A stretch of DNA of 64,000 nt, from the NCBI RefSeq assembly GCF_023856365.1, contig NW_026042668.1:62001-126000 (forward strand), in the 5' to 3' direction. This document shows, in pieces, positions 1 through 10,859 of this stretch. The stretch's first letter is position 1. Each line of letters starts with the position of its first letter. The stretch is from Brienomyrus brachyistius. Its lineage: Eukaryota; Chordata; Actinopteri; Osteoglossiformes; Mormyridae. The translations under genes were made by a program, and so were the position numbers. The notes under the pieces are model-generated. The model saw only the letters and a list, made by a program, of their open reading frames with translations, made no database searches and was not told the origin of the DNA.

Positions 1-775
1 ATTCTGATTCAGTCAGAGGGTAATCGTCGGTGTGCTGTACTATCGTGGTGACCCACACAGAGAGCTTAGGACCATGATTTCAGTGTGTGCTTGTGTGAGG
101 GGACAGGCAGGGCGGCGGCTCACTGGGTGATGCACTCCTGTGGGTATAGGGGCTGGGATAGGGGGCGGAGCAGTTACTCCTCAAGGAGGAGTAACAGTCA
201 CAGCCGTGGGGGGAGGAGAGGGAGAGGGTGCTCCCAAACTGGGGGTGTGGGTTTGATGAAGAGCAGAGAGACCCTGAGCCTGGGATGAACCAGCTGCCTA
301 CTGAAACGAAAGCGGATAAAGACAGAAACTAGAACCTCAAACTAAACAACACAAACAACAATATCAAGTTATATTCAATCATTAAACCGTTATATATTTA
401 ATCTAAACAATAGTAATAAATATCGTTCCGATTCAAAATATCATTTACGGGTGAATCTTATGACTTGCATTGGGAAACAGGAAACGGGCCAAGCTGCAGG
501 GCCAGTTCAAAGGCATAGTGCGAGGCGCCCAGAAAGGGGGCGAGGTCTGGGCGGAGTCAGCTAAAGAAGAAAAAGGCCTGACCTTTTTCTGGATGCTGTG
601 GACTGTGTTTGTGTGTGAGCTGCAGCTGCATGTTCCTTACATTTTTTTTATTAACACCAGCACCGTGAGGTTTGGCCTGGACTGGGTCCTGTCCTGCATG
701 GTTGAAGACATGTTGACTGATGGTCAGCCCGTGTTCTGTTGGATCCCACAGAAAGGAAATGGGAATCCCGTTTGG
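1..775. other. leading segment, no recognised gene
   Basis: I see no gene I can name here. Two short plus-strand open frames (85-288 and 470-787) lack recognisable motifs. The second ends where the inverted repeat begins, which argues against a conserved protein. A perfect 10 bp hairpin lies at 173-195. The stretch 300-460 is AT-rich and featureless. Confidence 0.5.
173..195. repeat. perfect short inverted repeat (hairpin)
   Basis: GTTACTCCTC at 173-182 is followed after three bases by its exact reverse complement at 186-195. No T-run follows and there is no neighbouring gene, so no role is assigned. Confidence 0.6.
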
Positions 776-1317
776 ATCGGATGCTGACAGTTGAAAAAAA
801 ACTCATGTCTGTGTGTTATGAAAGAATATCAATAAATGTTTCCGAAAGGGGATGACTCATTTGGTAATTATTTACGGCTTATGTTATGGCTGAGAAATTT
901 ACAGTCTTTACTAAAGTCTGACTTCTTTCGAGTCACCTTTAATATAGATTGGACACTCTCTATGCTATGTACAATACTTATATAGATGGTACATGTTTAC
1001 TTGCTTGCACAGATGGTTGATTAGGTAATTAGTGTAAGTGTGTGTGTGTGTGTGTGTGTGTCCAATCGCATGTATGTCCAAGGTCCATAGTAAGTAATAT
1101 ACACTGATCAAGAGATGCCTGAAAGTGGATGAAAGAGGACATTAGTGGGTGTATCACTTAGTGTAACGGGTGCAGGAAAATGAGCAGGACTGCAAGCCAT
1201 ATAATGACCCACTGTCCTTATCTAGCTCTTAATACAGTATGCATACAGTGATGTATCTACAATGGACAGCTACTATAAGCAGATAGCACAGTACAGGTGC
1301 TTAATCTGTATGCTATT
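776..1317 (+). repeat. left arm of large inverted repeat
   Basis: This arm is the reverse complement of 3121-3636 with a few percent mismatch and small indels. Shared landmarks include the A-run near 795, the stretch around 840-870, a (TG)n tract at 1040-1065 mirrored as (AC)n near 3365, and the bases just before the SINE at 1318. The two arms enclose about 1.8 kb made mostly of SINE sequence. The arms have no coding capacity. They could be the ends of a foldback-type element or a local inverted duplication. Outer boundaries are estimated from where similarity stops (GGATGCTGACAG on both sides). Confidence 0.85.
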
Positions 1318-1545
1318 TCCATCCATCCATTGTCCAAACCGCTTATCCTACTGGGTCACAGGGGGTCCGGAGTCTATCCCGGAATCAATGGGCACGAGGC
1401 AGGGAAGAACCCAGGATGGGGGGCCAGCCCATCACAGCTCACACTCACACACCATTCACTCACACATGCACACCTACGGTAAATTTAGCTACTCCAATTA
1501 GCCTCAGCATGTTTTTGGACTGTGGGGGGAAACCGGAGGAAACTA
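1318..1545 (-). mobile_element. SINE copy, head missing
   Basis: It begins with the (CCAT)n tail and reads through the conserved body to the middle of the family consensus, then stops before the tRNA-like head. It shares diagnostic bases with the first unit of the dimer at 2554-3107, so it is the counterpart of that unit in the left arm of the inverted repeat. Confidence 0.85.
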
Positions 1546-2540
1546 GCAGCTTTGTGTGGTAATTGTTTGTATTAAAAATACATTGGATCAAGTCAAATTA
1601 TTTTTATGAAGAATTAACATCTAAAAGCTGCTAGTAGACCGTGGGAAAATAATTTTTCTATTTTCTTGCTGCCATCTCGTGGCCAAAAGTAGGTATTGCA
1701 ATTTCCATCATATGTAAGAGGGCCTGCCCATCAGAGTAATGTACATCCTGTGACATGTATTGACTATCAAGACAAACTGAAACACGGTGTATTAGGCTGT
1801 CAATGAGTACTGGACTAGGGTGAAAAACTGCCTGATAATCTACCTATTAACTAGAAGAGTACAAACTGGAGACGGATCCCCTAATACAGAGGGATTAACG
1901 TCTGTGCCACATCCAGAACCATTCAGTGTAGGAGTCTGGTGGTTCTACTGGATACTGACAAGTACCCAGCCCCTTTGTTCCCTCTGATAATCATCAGTCC
2001 TCCTCTGAATGCCTTCACCACTCTATTCCTGAATAGGTACACATTTAAATATGCTAGCAAGATCAAGGTATTGGGATAACTGTTAGGTTCGCTGTTCAGA
2101 GAGTTGCAGTGAAAACCATCATACACAGTGGCCCTTTCTGGATAAGATTACCTCCCTCTGATCTAACAGGTCAAGATCAAAGCAAGGTGCATTGCAATGT
2201 CTGACACCCAGCACACTACAGCATACAAAATACAGGTATCCATCGCCTTCCGCATTTGGAACCAGGACCACTTGTTGCAAGTCAATTTGGGCGTATCTCA
2301 AGTTATACGAGAGAGGCAAGACATTAAGGACAGTATACACAGTACTGAAATAATAATGTACATATTAAACCACAGCACTTAATAAACAGATACTGCACTT
2401 ACATTTCACAAAAAAAAAATAAAGCACAGATTGCACTAAGAAATCAAAAGATGCATGTGCTAGCAAACAGTGGGAGCTGAGGAAGAAGCAGTGGTGAAAT
2501 ACTTTATTGTACAGTACAGTAAGTTTCTTTTTATAGAATG
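1546..2540. other. spacer inside the inverted repeat, no gene seen
   Basis: Short open frames occur on both strands but none has a recognisable motif, splice context or repeat similarity elsewhere in the window. A nine-base A-run lies near 2411. Confidence 0.5.
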
Positions 2541-2553
2541 AAATAGCATACAG

Positions 2554-3107
2554 GGGGCGGCATGGTGGTGCAGTGGTTAGCACTGTTGCCTCACACCTCT
2601 GGGACCCGGGTTCGAGTCTCTGCCTGGGTCACATGGGTGTGGAGTTTGCATGTTCTCCCCGTGTCGTCGTGGGGTTTCCTCCGGGTACTCCGGTTTCCCC
2701 CCACAGTCCAAAAACATGCTGAGGCTAATTGGAGTTGCTGAATTGCCCGTAGGTGTGCATGTGTGAGTGAATGGTGTGTGAGTGTGAGCTGTGATGGGCT
2801 GGCCCCCCATCCTGGGTTCTTCCCTGCCTCGTGCCCATTGATTCCGGGATAGACTCCGGACCCCCTGTGACCCAGTAGGATAAGCGGTTTGGACAATGGA
2901 TGGATGGATGGATGCTGAGGCTAACTGGAGTTACTAAATTGCCCGTAGGTATGCATGTATGAGTGAATAGTGTGTGAGTGTGCCCTGTGATGGGCTGGCT
3001 CCCCATCCTGGGTTGTTCCCTGCCTCGTGCCCATTGCTTCCGGGATAGGCTCCAGACCCCCCACGACCCAGTAGGATAAGCGGTTTGGACAATGGATGGA
3101 TGGATGG
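2554..3107 (+). mobile_element. dimeric tRNA-derived SINE with 13 bp target-site duplication
   Basis: The full unit (2554-2912) starts with a tRNA-like head: a box A-like TGGTGCAGTGGTTAGCAC and a box B-like GGTTCGAGTC. It ends in (TGGA)n. A second unit lacking the head (about 2913-3107) follows directly and ends in another (TGGA)n. The pair is bounded by AAATAGCATACAG at 2541-2553 and 3108-3120, so the target-site duplication surrounds the dimer. The two units differ at several diagnostic positions, so they are not a recent tandem copy of one another. Confidence 0.88.
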
Positions 3108-3120
3108 AAATAGCATACAG

Positions 3121-3636
3121 ATCTTATAAGCACCTGTACTGTGCTATCTGCTCATAGTAGCTGTCCATTGTAGATACATCACTGTATGCATACTGTATTA
3201 AGAGCTAGACAAGGGTCATTATATGGCTTGCAGTCCTGCTCATTTTCCTGCACGCGTTACACTAAGTGATGCACCCACTAATGTCCTCTTTTATCCACTT
3301 TCGGGCATCTCTTGATCAGTGTATATTATTTACTATGGACCTTGGACATACATGCGATTGAACACACACACACACTTACACTAATTACCTAATCATCCAT
3401 CTGTGCAAGCAGGTAAACATTTACCATCTATGTAAGTATTGCACATTGCATAGAGAGTGTCCAATCTATATTAAAGGTGACTCAAAAGAAGTCAGACTTC
3501 AGTAAAGACTGTAAATTGGCAGCCATAACATAAGCCGTAAATAATTACCAAATGAGTCATCCCCTTTCGGAAACATTTATTGATATTCTTTCATAACACA
3601 CAGACATGAGTTTTTTTTCAACTGTCAGCATCCTTC
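3121..3636 (-). repeat. right arm of large inverted repeat
   Basis: Reverse complement of 776-1317. The SINE target-site copy at 3108-3120 forms its inner edge. A degraded integrase lies immediately beyond the outer edge. Confidence 0.85.
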
Positions 3637-3720
3637 TCGATTGTCAGAAGCTCTGCGCTAGAGGGAGGTTTACTGGTCTTATACTCTCCTGGCACCTTGT
3701 GTGATTCCTGACTTGGGACA

Positions 3721-3980
3721 TCAGTTTGGCTCCTTCTGTATGTGGTTTACATTGTATTTGTTCTTTAAAGTTGCCCCTTCAGAATTAGACAGTGTAACCA
3801 GCTTGCCACATATTGCCTGGATGACATAAGGTCCGGTAAAATCCGGTTCCGTTCTTCCTCCTTTCCGTCCCCGCTTCCTCATGTTGAACAGAAGCGCCTC
3901 ATCTCCAACATGATAAACTGTGTTTTGGTACCTCTTTTGTATTCGTTTACCACATGCCTGCTTCTGTTTTTCCTGTTACT
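3721..3980 (-). pseudogene. gypsy/Ginger-type integrase, C-terminal part
   Basis: Read on the minus strand, this codes for the end of a retroviral-type integrase. A VGDEALLF segment leads to a basic RKRGRKGG stretch and then a GPY motif (DFTGPYVI), followed by GKLVTL and a stop codon at 3721. The GPY/F module binds DNA or chromatin in Ty3/gypsy integrases and in the related Ginger DNA transposons. The reading frame is open across this fragment. It is separated from the catalytic-core piece at 4570-4690 by about 570 bp of unrelated DNA, so the gene is broken. I cannot tell whether the parent was a gypsy retrotransposon or a Ginger element. Confidence 0.75.
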
Positions 3981-4569
3981 AGGAGATGTTTTCAGCTGTT
4001 GTTGCTTATTGTCTCAACTACTTTATTTTTTTCATCAAAAAACGTGCCGTAGCTTTTCTCATCGGGAAGAATAATTGTGGAAAGCTGAAGTGGAAAAACA
4101 TTCATAGCAAATTATTATTATTCACAGATCATTATAAAGAGTCATTTTCTAAAAGCATTAAGAACAATGTAATTTGCTGTTTCAAGATATGTTTTTAAAT
4201 AACTACTTGTCAGTCATAAGAAACTCTTCAACACACATGATCCGATCTTGCCACAAATCATTTTTAATCTCACTTTTGTTGCCAGCAGTTCAGACATTAA
4301 TGGCTGTGTGTTGAGTTATTTTGAGGGGACATCAAATTTACACCATTATACAAGCTGTACACTGATTACTTTACATTCTATCAGAGTTTCATATCTTTAA
4401 CGTTGTCCCTTGAAAAGATATAATAAAATATTTACAAAAATGTGTGGGGTGTACTCACTTTTGTGAGATACTGTATATTAAGGGATTGATTGTCAATAAT
4501 ATCAGTAATTCCTGATGTAATGTTAAAAGAATAGAGCCTGTCTCACACAGTTCTAAAACAACCTCAAAA
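3981..4569. other. insertion splitting the integrase relic
   Basis: AT-rich DNA with a chance open frame at 3986-4198. The right part (about 4316-4486) matches the end of a fish Tc1-like transposon. This whole stretch interrupts the minus-strand integrase. Confidence 0.55.
4316..4486. mobile_element. Tc1/mariner-like terminal fragment
   Basis: The stretch ending GTGTACTCACTTTTGTGAGATACTGTA is, from recall, the typical end of a fish Tc1-like family. Only one terminus was found, so it is a fragment. Confidence 0.55.
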
Positions 4570-4690
4570 ACAGACTTACCATTTTATGTCATCATTCGTT
4601 TTCTCATCCAGGCCATTGGTTTGGGGATGATATGCAGCAGTGATCAACGGCAGAACAGGGGCTCTGAACGCAGTATGGATTAAAAAGGAA
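4570..4690 (-). pseudogene. gypsy/Ginger-type integrase, catalytic-core part
   Basis: On the minus strand the frame reads TAAYHPQTNGLDE, the strongly conserved core motif of gypsy and Ginger integrases that includes the segment leading to the catalytic glutamate region. About 20 residues upstream remain open. The frame stops shortly after the motif. It is part of the same element as 3721-3980. Confidence 0.75.
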
Positions 4691-5300
4691 TTAACCATCT
4701 CTCTCAATATAAAATTAGGATCATTTATTCTCTACAGAGGCCCCCATAGAATAGTGCATCCATCCCCTCACTCATGTTTAGACAGACGTAAGGCAACAGG
4801 CCAATGACATTCAGAACAGCAACAACATCAACAATTGTACAGCTAGTTTTAAAATTTAATAAAAAAGACAAACCAATTAGGTAATATTAATGAAATTATT
4901 AAAATGTGCAGATTAATAGTCAGAAATAATTTGCGATTTTAAGAGCGGAAAGGATACATTAAAACTCAATTACATTTATCCCTTAATAATAAAAAAAAGG
5001 TTTTTGAATTTTACATCATGATAAATGAGAACTATATGTGATTACTAATTACTGTTGACTAATTTCCTGTCTGGACGTTTCCCTCCTCATTGTTAAAAGT
5101 CATTATATGTCTGGGTGCCAGTCAGTGGAAGCACACAGACATGTTGGCCAGCTGTCATATTCATTCAGCACCAGCCCATCAAGTAGAGAATTCAGCACCA
5201 CGGACAGTGACCTGTGTTACAATGACATCAGGTCATTGGCTCTAAATATTTTTCTAGAAATAACTAAATGGCTCTATTGTAGAAATTTCCAGCCAGAGTC
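4691..5300. other. AT-rich intergenic DNA, nothing recognised
   Basis: Low-complexity A/T-rich sequence. The plus-strand open frame starting at 5107 runs into a dispersed repeat and has no motif. Confidence 0.45.
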
Positions 5301-5730
5301 TTGTGGTGCGTTCGTTTTTCTCTCGGAACTTGGAAATTCCAAATTGGGTGACATCACATCCAACAATCTCCCGTTCAAGCTAGCACAACTCGGAACAAAC
5401 ATGGCTGCCTCCATGAATACGCTGCTGTGTTGTTGCTTTATATTTTAGCAGTTATGGAGTAAGATTATTATTTCAGACAAATAAACAAGAAACAGGAACT
5501 AGTCAAACCACATTAAAAGCTTTATAAAGTATTTTAGTACATTCATAGCGATATTCTTTTTTCGAGAGGCAAACAAACTACAAACAAACCAAAAACACTA
5601 ACAAGTCTGGTAAAAATCTGATATTGCATGTTAGGATACTGTTTACGGTCACAATATGGTATTCTCTAAATCGAACACGTGCAATTACATTAATAATTAC
5701 TAATAATTATAAATAATAATAATAATAAAT

Positions 5731-6086
5731 GGGCGGTATGGTCGTGCACTGGTTAGCACTGTTGCCTCACACCTCTGGGACCCAGGTTCAAATCTCCGCC
5801 TGGGTCACATGTGTGTGGAGTTTGCATGTTCTCCCCATGTCGTCGTGGGGTTTCCTCCGGGTACTCCGGTTCCCCCCCACAGTCCAAAAACATGCTGAGG
5901 CTAATTGGACTTGCTAAATTGCCCGTAGGAATGCATGTGAGAGTGCATGGTGTGTGTGAGTGTGCCCTGCGATGGGCTGGCCCCCCATCCTGGGTTGTTC
6001 CCAGCCTCGTGCCCATTGCTTCCGGGATAGGCTCCGGACCCCCCGTGACCCAGTAGGATAAGCAGTTTGGAAAATGGATGGATGGG
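5731..6086 (+). mobile_element. full-length tRNA-derived SINE
   Basis: Complete unit from the tRNA-like head to the (TGGA)n tail. It is flanked by a 12 bp target-site duplication, ATAATAATAAAT, at 5719-5730 and 6087-6098. It sits inside a larger repeat-like segment (about 5300-6300) whose ends carry weakly similar GTGCGTT..CTCGGAACTTGG and CCGAGTTGG..AACGCAGC sequences, possibly a MITE. Confidence 0.9.
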
Positions 6087-6299
6087 ATAATAATAAATTT
6101 AACAAAATAAACATTTTTAAGGATTTGTAAAATAGAATTAATGTTGAGTGTGTAAGCCGCCATGTTGAAATTACGTCACAGGGGCAACTCGGACAAGAAG
6201 ATTCTGTCAGACATTAACGTCATAAAAGAGGCGTTTCTAATGGGAAGTGATGTTTTTCGTGACGTTTTTGTCCGAGTTGGAGTGAAATAATCAAACGCA

Positions 6300-6959
6300 G
6301 CATGTGTTCCTATTTGAAGAGAATATTCTATTTTTATTCTAAGGAACTACAGAAAATCAGCTCTGCATGTGATCTCCCCTTTACTGCTCGAGCAGGGCAC
6401 ACGCACATCAACAAGTGTCAAGGCAGCAAGTGCATGCAAACAACTTCTCAGGACGGTTACAGTATAGGACCTTCAGAAAGAGCCAGACTGCGGCGTCATT
6501 CAGAGATTCCATTGTCTAAGGCTTGCACTAAAACATTACAGCATATTTAAACAAAGTAGCATGGCACCTGTGTCAGAATCCCTCCCTGCCTTGTTCTGTT
6601 CTCTCTTTGTTGTCCCCATTTAGCCAGCACATGTCACTGGCCATCCTGACTCCTCTTTTGATTGTGGGTTTTAAGGATATCAGTGGGTCTGTGTTTTCAT
6701 AATTGTCCCCCAGGCCACCATGCTGCTCAGCCCTTGATTCCAACTACAGTTGCAATCAGGTGGTTCTCAATCTACTAGGACTGTATAACAGGATTGGCCA
6801 CCTGTTCTACCTTTACTCGTTCAGCCGCATTCATGAGTCTGGCCTATAGGTTATTCAAATTTTGTCCTGCCAAATTTACCGGACAGGAGGTGGACACTGC
6901 AAATGAATGTGTGAATACTCCAATACCTACATCTTTACAAGTTACCTGAAGTGGTTTGG
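6300..6959. other. intergenic stretch, no gene recognised
   Basis: The open frame at 6302-6550 has no recognisable domain. From about 6570 the sequence resembles LTR-element flanking DNA of the gag relic that follows, but I cannot define an LTR boundary. Confidence 0.35.
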
Positions 6960-7200
6960 TAAATGATTGTGAGGTTGGAAGTCCTTCTTGATGTCTGTTT
7001 GCAGCTCATCCACCAGCAACTGCACGAGTTGTCGCTCCCAGAGGGAATCCCACTCTCGGTCCGCTGGAGGGTCCATCTCACTGTAGCTGGAGTATGTTTC
7101 CATCAGTCACTTGGCGTGGGGCTCACAGAATTTACCAGGCTCCTGTTTAATCTGACGCACCTTAGTCCAGTCCATGCATCTGGGGAACTTCTCTGAAAAT
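6960..7200 (-). pseudogene. LTR-element gag (capsid) fragment
   Basis: The minus strand encodes a capsid-like stretch with the landmark KQEPGK, followed after about 20 residues by a DREWDSLWERQLVQLL segment. It contains an in-frame stop codon. The same gag family occurs on the plus strand at 48636-48850, where KQEPGK and DREC are recognisable at matching spacing. Two independent copies with the same motif order support the call. The parent is an LTR retroelement (gypsy- or retrovirus-like); nothing here is intact. Confidence 0.7.
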
Positions 7201-7554
7201 CTCTGGCAGATTCTTTGCAGCTATACTTGATATTGGGTACTTGCCGCAACTAAGTAATGGGTTGTTGAATCAAAGTCCCGTTCCATGTCAAAAATAACCC
7301 CATTTTAGGGTTTTGTTAAACAACTGGTCTAATTTGGATGCAGAGGTTCTGCACGGAAGGCCCAGTCTCTGAAGGGCTGTGGCATAGCGAGGCCTGTTCT
7401 GCCTGGAATCCGGCAGGTCACTGGCAACATCCCCCAACTCCTTCATCTATAAGGTCGGGAAACCAGAACGTTTACTCCCCCTTATGGATAAGGACATACC
7501 AACGTTGGGGCAACTCCTGCTGCCTGAGTCTTCAACCAAGTCCAAAACAAAAGT
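7201..7554. other. segment between gag relic and LINE, unassigned
   Basis: The open frame at 7338-7628 overlaps the LINE start in another frame and shows no motif. Probably upstream parts of the gag-bearing element. Confidence 0.3.
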
Positions 7555-9190
7555 ATACAATGTTAGGAAGGGTAATTCAATGGTATGAGACTGAAACTAG
7601 AAACTGTAAATCGGATGGAGTTAAATAGCAATACTGTGGAAGAGGCATGGGAATTTTTTAAAAGCACATTGTTGCAAGTGCAAAAGAACTTCATACCCGT
7701 TTCCAGAAAAACTAAATCTAGGAAACTGCAACCAAGCTGGTGTCATGACCTGCTTGTACGATCCTCGTGTGTGCCACGCCCCCTCATTAACCATGTGTGC
7801 TGCCCCGATTGTAACCAGCTGTTTTCTGTCAGTTTGAGTAGTCCTGTGTATTTAGTCCACATTCAAGTCTGTTTCCCCAGTCCTGTCATTGAAATCTCTC
7901 GCTGTTGGTACCTGTTTTCATCAATAAACCCTCATTCCCGACTCTCCGTTTCCCGGATCCTTGATTCCTCGCTTCCTGCCTGTTCGTCCAGCACGCGATG
8001 TCACAGGTGGTTTACTACGAAAATTAAGAATAAAGTCAGGAGCAAAAGGGCTTTCTTCCACAAATGGAAATTAACTAATGATTTCAAAATAAAGCAGGAG
8101 TATCTAAGTCTACAGGTTTAGTTAATAACAGTTATAAGGATGACGTTAAAAGTTTCTTCCAATATTTTAACTCCGAAAGAGCTCTAAAAGCTGAAAATCA
8201 CTCATTTGCAGGATAGTAAGGGCCTTATAATTGAAAATGAAATTGATATAAATGAGTTTAATGATTATTTTACAATGGCTGTTCACAGTAGAATAGCTTA
8301 CCACCATTTAGTACAAATACAACGATGTCTATGACCAATATATGTATAACTGAGGCTGATGTGGTACAAAGCCTAGCTAAGCTCAAAATAAATAAATCGC
8401 AAGGCCCTGATGGCATCTTATCTATAGTTTTAAAAGAGATGAGGGGTATTATTAGCCAACCTTTAACTTTACTATTCCAGAAATCATTATCTGCTGGTGT
8501 GGTATCTTCTGATTGATGTTAGATCATGTCTCATGTCCAGAGAGGCTACAACAGGATCTGGATTTAATTAGCGACTGGGCTCATACGTGGCAGATGAAAT
8601 TTAACATAGATAAATATAAGGTAATCCATGCAGGGAGCAGAAATATAGTAAATATAGTAAAGTACAGATATTTTATGGGTTCCACTGAAATAAAGGTAGC
8701 TGATTACGAGAAAGATCTCGGTGTGTATGTTGATACTTCCATGTCCCACTCTTGCCAGTGTGGGGAAGCATTAAAAAAAGGCAAAAGGATGTTGGATTAA
8801 ACTCCACACACCTAGAGATGTAAGTCAAGAGAAGTGATGCTACGATTATATAATTCCTTGGTAAGATCCCACCTAGAATACTGTGTGCAGGTTTGGTCAC
8901 CATACCTTCAGAAGGACATTGCTGCCTTGGAAAAGGTGCAACGTAGGATGACTAGAATGATTCCTGCACTTAGAGGAATGTCTTATGAGGAGAGGTTCGC
9001 TGAGCTGAATCTGTTTAGCCTCAAGCAAAGGAGACTATGGGGGGACATGATCCAGGTATATAAGATTCTAACAGGTCGGGATGCTGTTCAGCCAAATGAC
9101 CATTTCAATATTAATTTAAAATACTAGAACTCGTGGCCATAGTGGAAATTAGCTGGAGAACATTTAAAAATGAATCTGAGGAAGCACTTC
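7555..9190 (+). pseudogene. CR1-like LINE, catalytic RT deleted
   Basis: Three blocks of a non-LTR retrotransposon ORF2 are present. First, a linker with EEAWEFFKSTLL and KNFIPVSRK (7600-7740, resuming at 8011). Second, the start of the reverse transcriptase with KINKSQGPDGI (8380-8420). Third, post-catalytic regions with a DLISDWAHTW thumb-like segment (8560-8600) and a C-terminus with LVRSHLEYCVQVWSP and AALEKVQRR (8850-8950). The palm with the FADD-type active site is missing between about 8510 and 8520. A solo LTR interrupts it at 7741-8005. The 3' end is cut off by the minus-strand LINE starting near 9187. Other copies occur at 34993-35582, 40402-40503 and 47635-48627. Confidence 0.85.
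7741..8005 (+). mobile_element. solo LTR inside the CR1-like LINE
   Basis: The 265 bp segment starts TGTCATGACC and ends ATGTCACA, giving TG...CA termini. It contains an AATAAA signal near 7924. It is flanked by GCTGG (7736-7740) and GGTGG (8006-8010), a 5 bp target duplication with one mismatch. Removing it restores the LINE reading frame. The family is also represented in reverse orientation at 27985-28210 and 49249-49490 (shared GTGTGTGCCACGCCCCCT core). Confidence 0.85.
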
Positions 9191-10530
9191 AATTCAATTC
9201 AATTTTATTTATATAGCGCTTTTAACGACATGCATTGTCACAAAGCACTTTACATTTAACCGGCCAGAACCCCACCAAGCAAGCCTGAGGCGACAGTGGC
9301 AAGGAAACTCCCTCTAGCAGGAAGAAACCTTGAGTGGAACCTAGACTCAGAAGGGGACCCCATCCTCCTCTGGGCGACCAAGGAGCATGAAACTGCATTT
9401 ACATTGACATTCATTAGAGTTCATATAGTTATAAAGTCCCAGTTGGTTTCATGTAGTTATATCCAGGAGTCCAGGTGCGGGTTCACACGGTGTAGTCGGC
9501 TCGGTATCAGCTCGAAAAAGAGAAGATGGAGAAGAGTTATTGCCCTACACCTAACCGGCAGGACTAAAGCAACTATGACAGCCTGCCTAAAAGAGTGACC
9601 TGGAAGGAAGCACAGGCATGAGGGTTTACAGAGGTTTTGGCGTCAAGCCACCTCCCATCCACAGCTTAAGTGATCGGCGAGAGTGGCAGGACGACAGCAC
9701 CAATCCCCCCTTTCCCCTTCAATCTCAAATAACTATGAACCTCCAGATTTCCCATTCACCTTAGAAAAGAAGATTTAACTATCCAAAAGACTGGCGAAAG
9801 AGGTACATCTTAAGCCTTGACTTAAAAGCAGAGATTGTGTCTGAGTTCCGAACACTAATAGGAAGTTTATTCCATAGCTGTGGTGCTTTATGAGCAAATG
9901 CTCTTCCCCCAAAGGTAATGTTCTTTATTCTGGGTACGGATAGAATACCTCCATCTCGTCATCTAAGTGTATGATTCGGAACGCAAATGAGGTCACTCAC
10001 ATACTGCGGTGCAAGACCATTTACAGCTTTATAGGTTAAGAGCAGTGTTTTGTAGTCAACACGAAATCTAACTGGCAGCCAGTGCAGTGAAGATAAAATT
10101 GGGGTAATATGATTATATGTTTTAGTTTAACTATTGCTAGTAGCGGTTCAATCAATGCTGGGAGCATCGCTGAATAATTTTGATGGAACAGGGTCTAGCA
10201 TACAAGTAGATGAATTTGAAGATAAAATTAAGTACATCAGTTCTGACTGGTTAACCAATATTCAATATTCAAAATGTTCTGTTTAATTGAGCATATTTTT
10301 GGTCAAAAAGTTTCATAAAGTCGTCACTGGAAAATAACCAGTGGTCTGGTTATTAGTCAGCTTGGACACCATAGTAAATAGGAATCTAGGATTATTTTTG
10401 TTTATTTCAATTAGTTCTGATAGATACTAGATGATTTGGCGGCACTAAGAGCCTTTTTGTAGCTACCCATAGCCTCTTTCCATGCTAGTTCGAACACCAC
10501 TAGTTTAGTATGATGCCACTTACATTCTGT
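9187..10530 (-). pseudogene. L2-like LINE, internally deleted
   Basis: Minus-strand coding remnants include KTLLLTYKAVNGLAPQY and a GGRAFAHKAPQLWNKLP segment (9780-10060), the standard C-terminus of fish L2-type ORF2. Upstream (10320-10530) is a NENKNNPRFLF segment with AWKEA before it, the region preceding the reverse transcriptase. The catalytic domain between them is missing (junction near 10110-10150). The 3' end on the minus strand terminates in short AATTG repeats at about 9187-9210 that abut the truncated CR1-like LINE, consistent with insertion into it. Confidence 0.82.
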
Positions 10531-10833
10531 AAGGACATAAAACTTATAGGTCCTGCAGGCCCCAACTCTGATCAGCCTGCATCAGTCTATTTCAGAGCTC
10601 CGCTGGCCCAGGCAAGACTGGACTCAACTCGTCAAACCACCCCTTTTAAGGAAGGCAAAGGCCTGCCGGCTCCTGAGAGACTGGATAGGAATAACTGGAG
10701 CAGCACAGAAAAAGCAAGACCTTTCACCCCCGGAGTGACCAGAGTTCCACAATCAATCCACAGCAACAACAGCTGTCAGCCTCCAGACACAGACACCTTT
10801 TCCACTATAAACAGGATAACTCAGCACACATAG
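10510..10833 (+). other. open frame of 107 codons, unrecognised
   Basis: A proline-, serine- and threonine-rich frame on the plus strand that does not shadow the LINE next to it. It may be a gag-like or leader remnant of the LTR-like sequence that follows, but I recognise no motif. No splice or promoter context is evident. Confidence 0.25.
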
Positions 10834-10859
10834 ATGTTAGGGACAAATACACGCATGTT

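Noticed and set aside
1..70. V-domain-like end (GCTGTACTATC) at the window start
   Set aside because: No frame gives the YYC pattern with an upstream Ig framework, and sequence before position 1 is unavailable.
3986..4198. 70-codon open frame between integrase fragments
   Set aside because: AT-rich insertion DNA without motif; it splits the minus-strand integrase.
5107..5448. 113-codon plus-strand frame
   Set aside because: Its second half lies in a dispersed-repeat-like stretch and no domain is recognisable.
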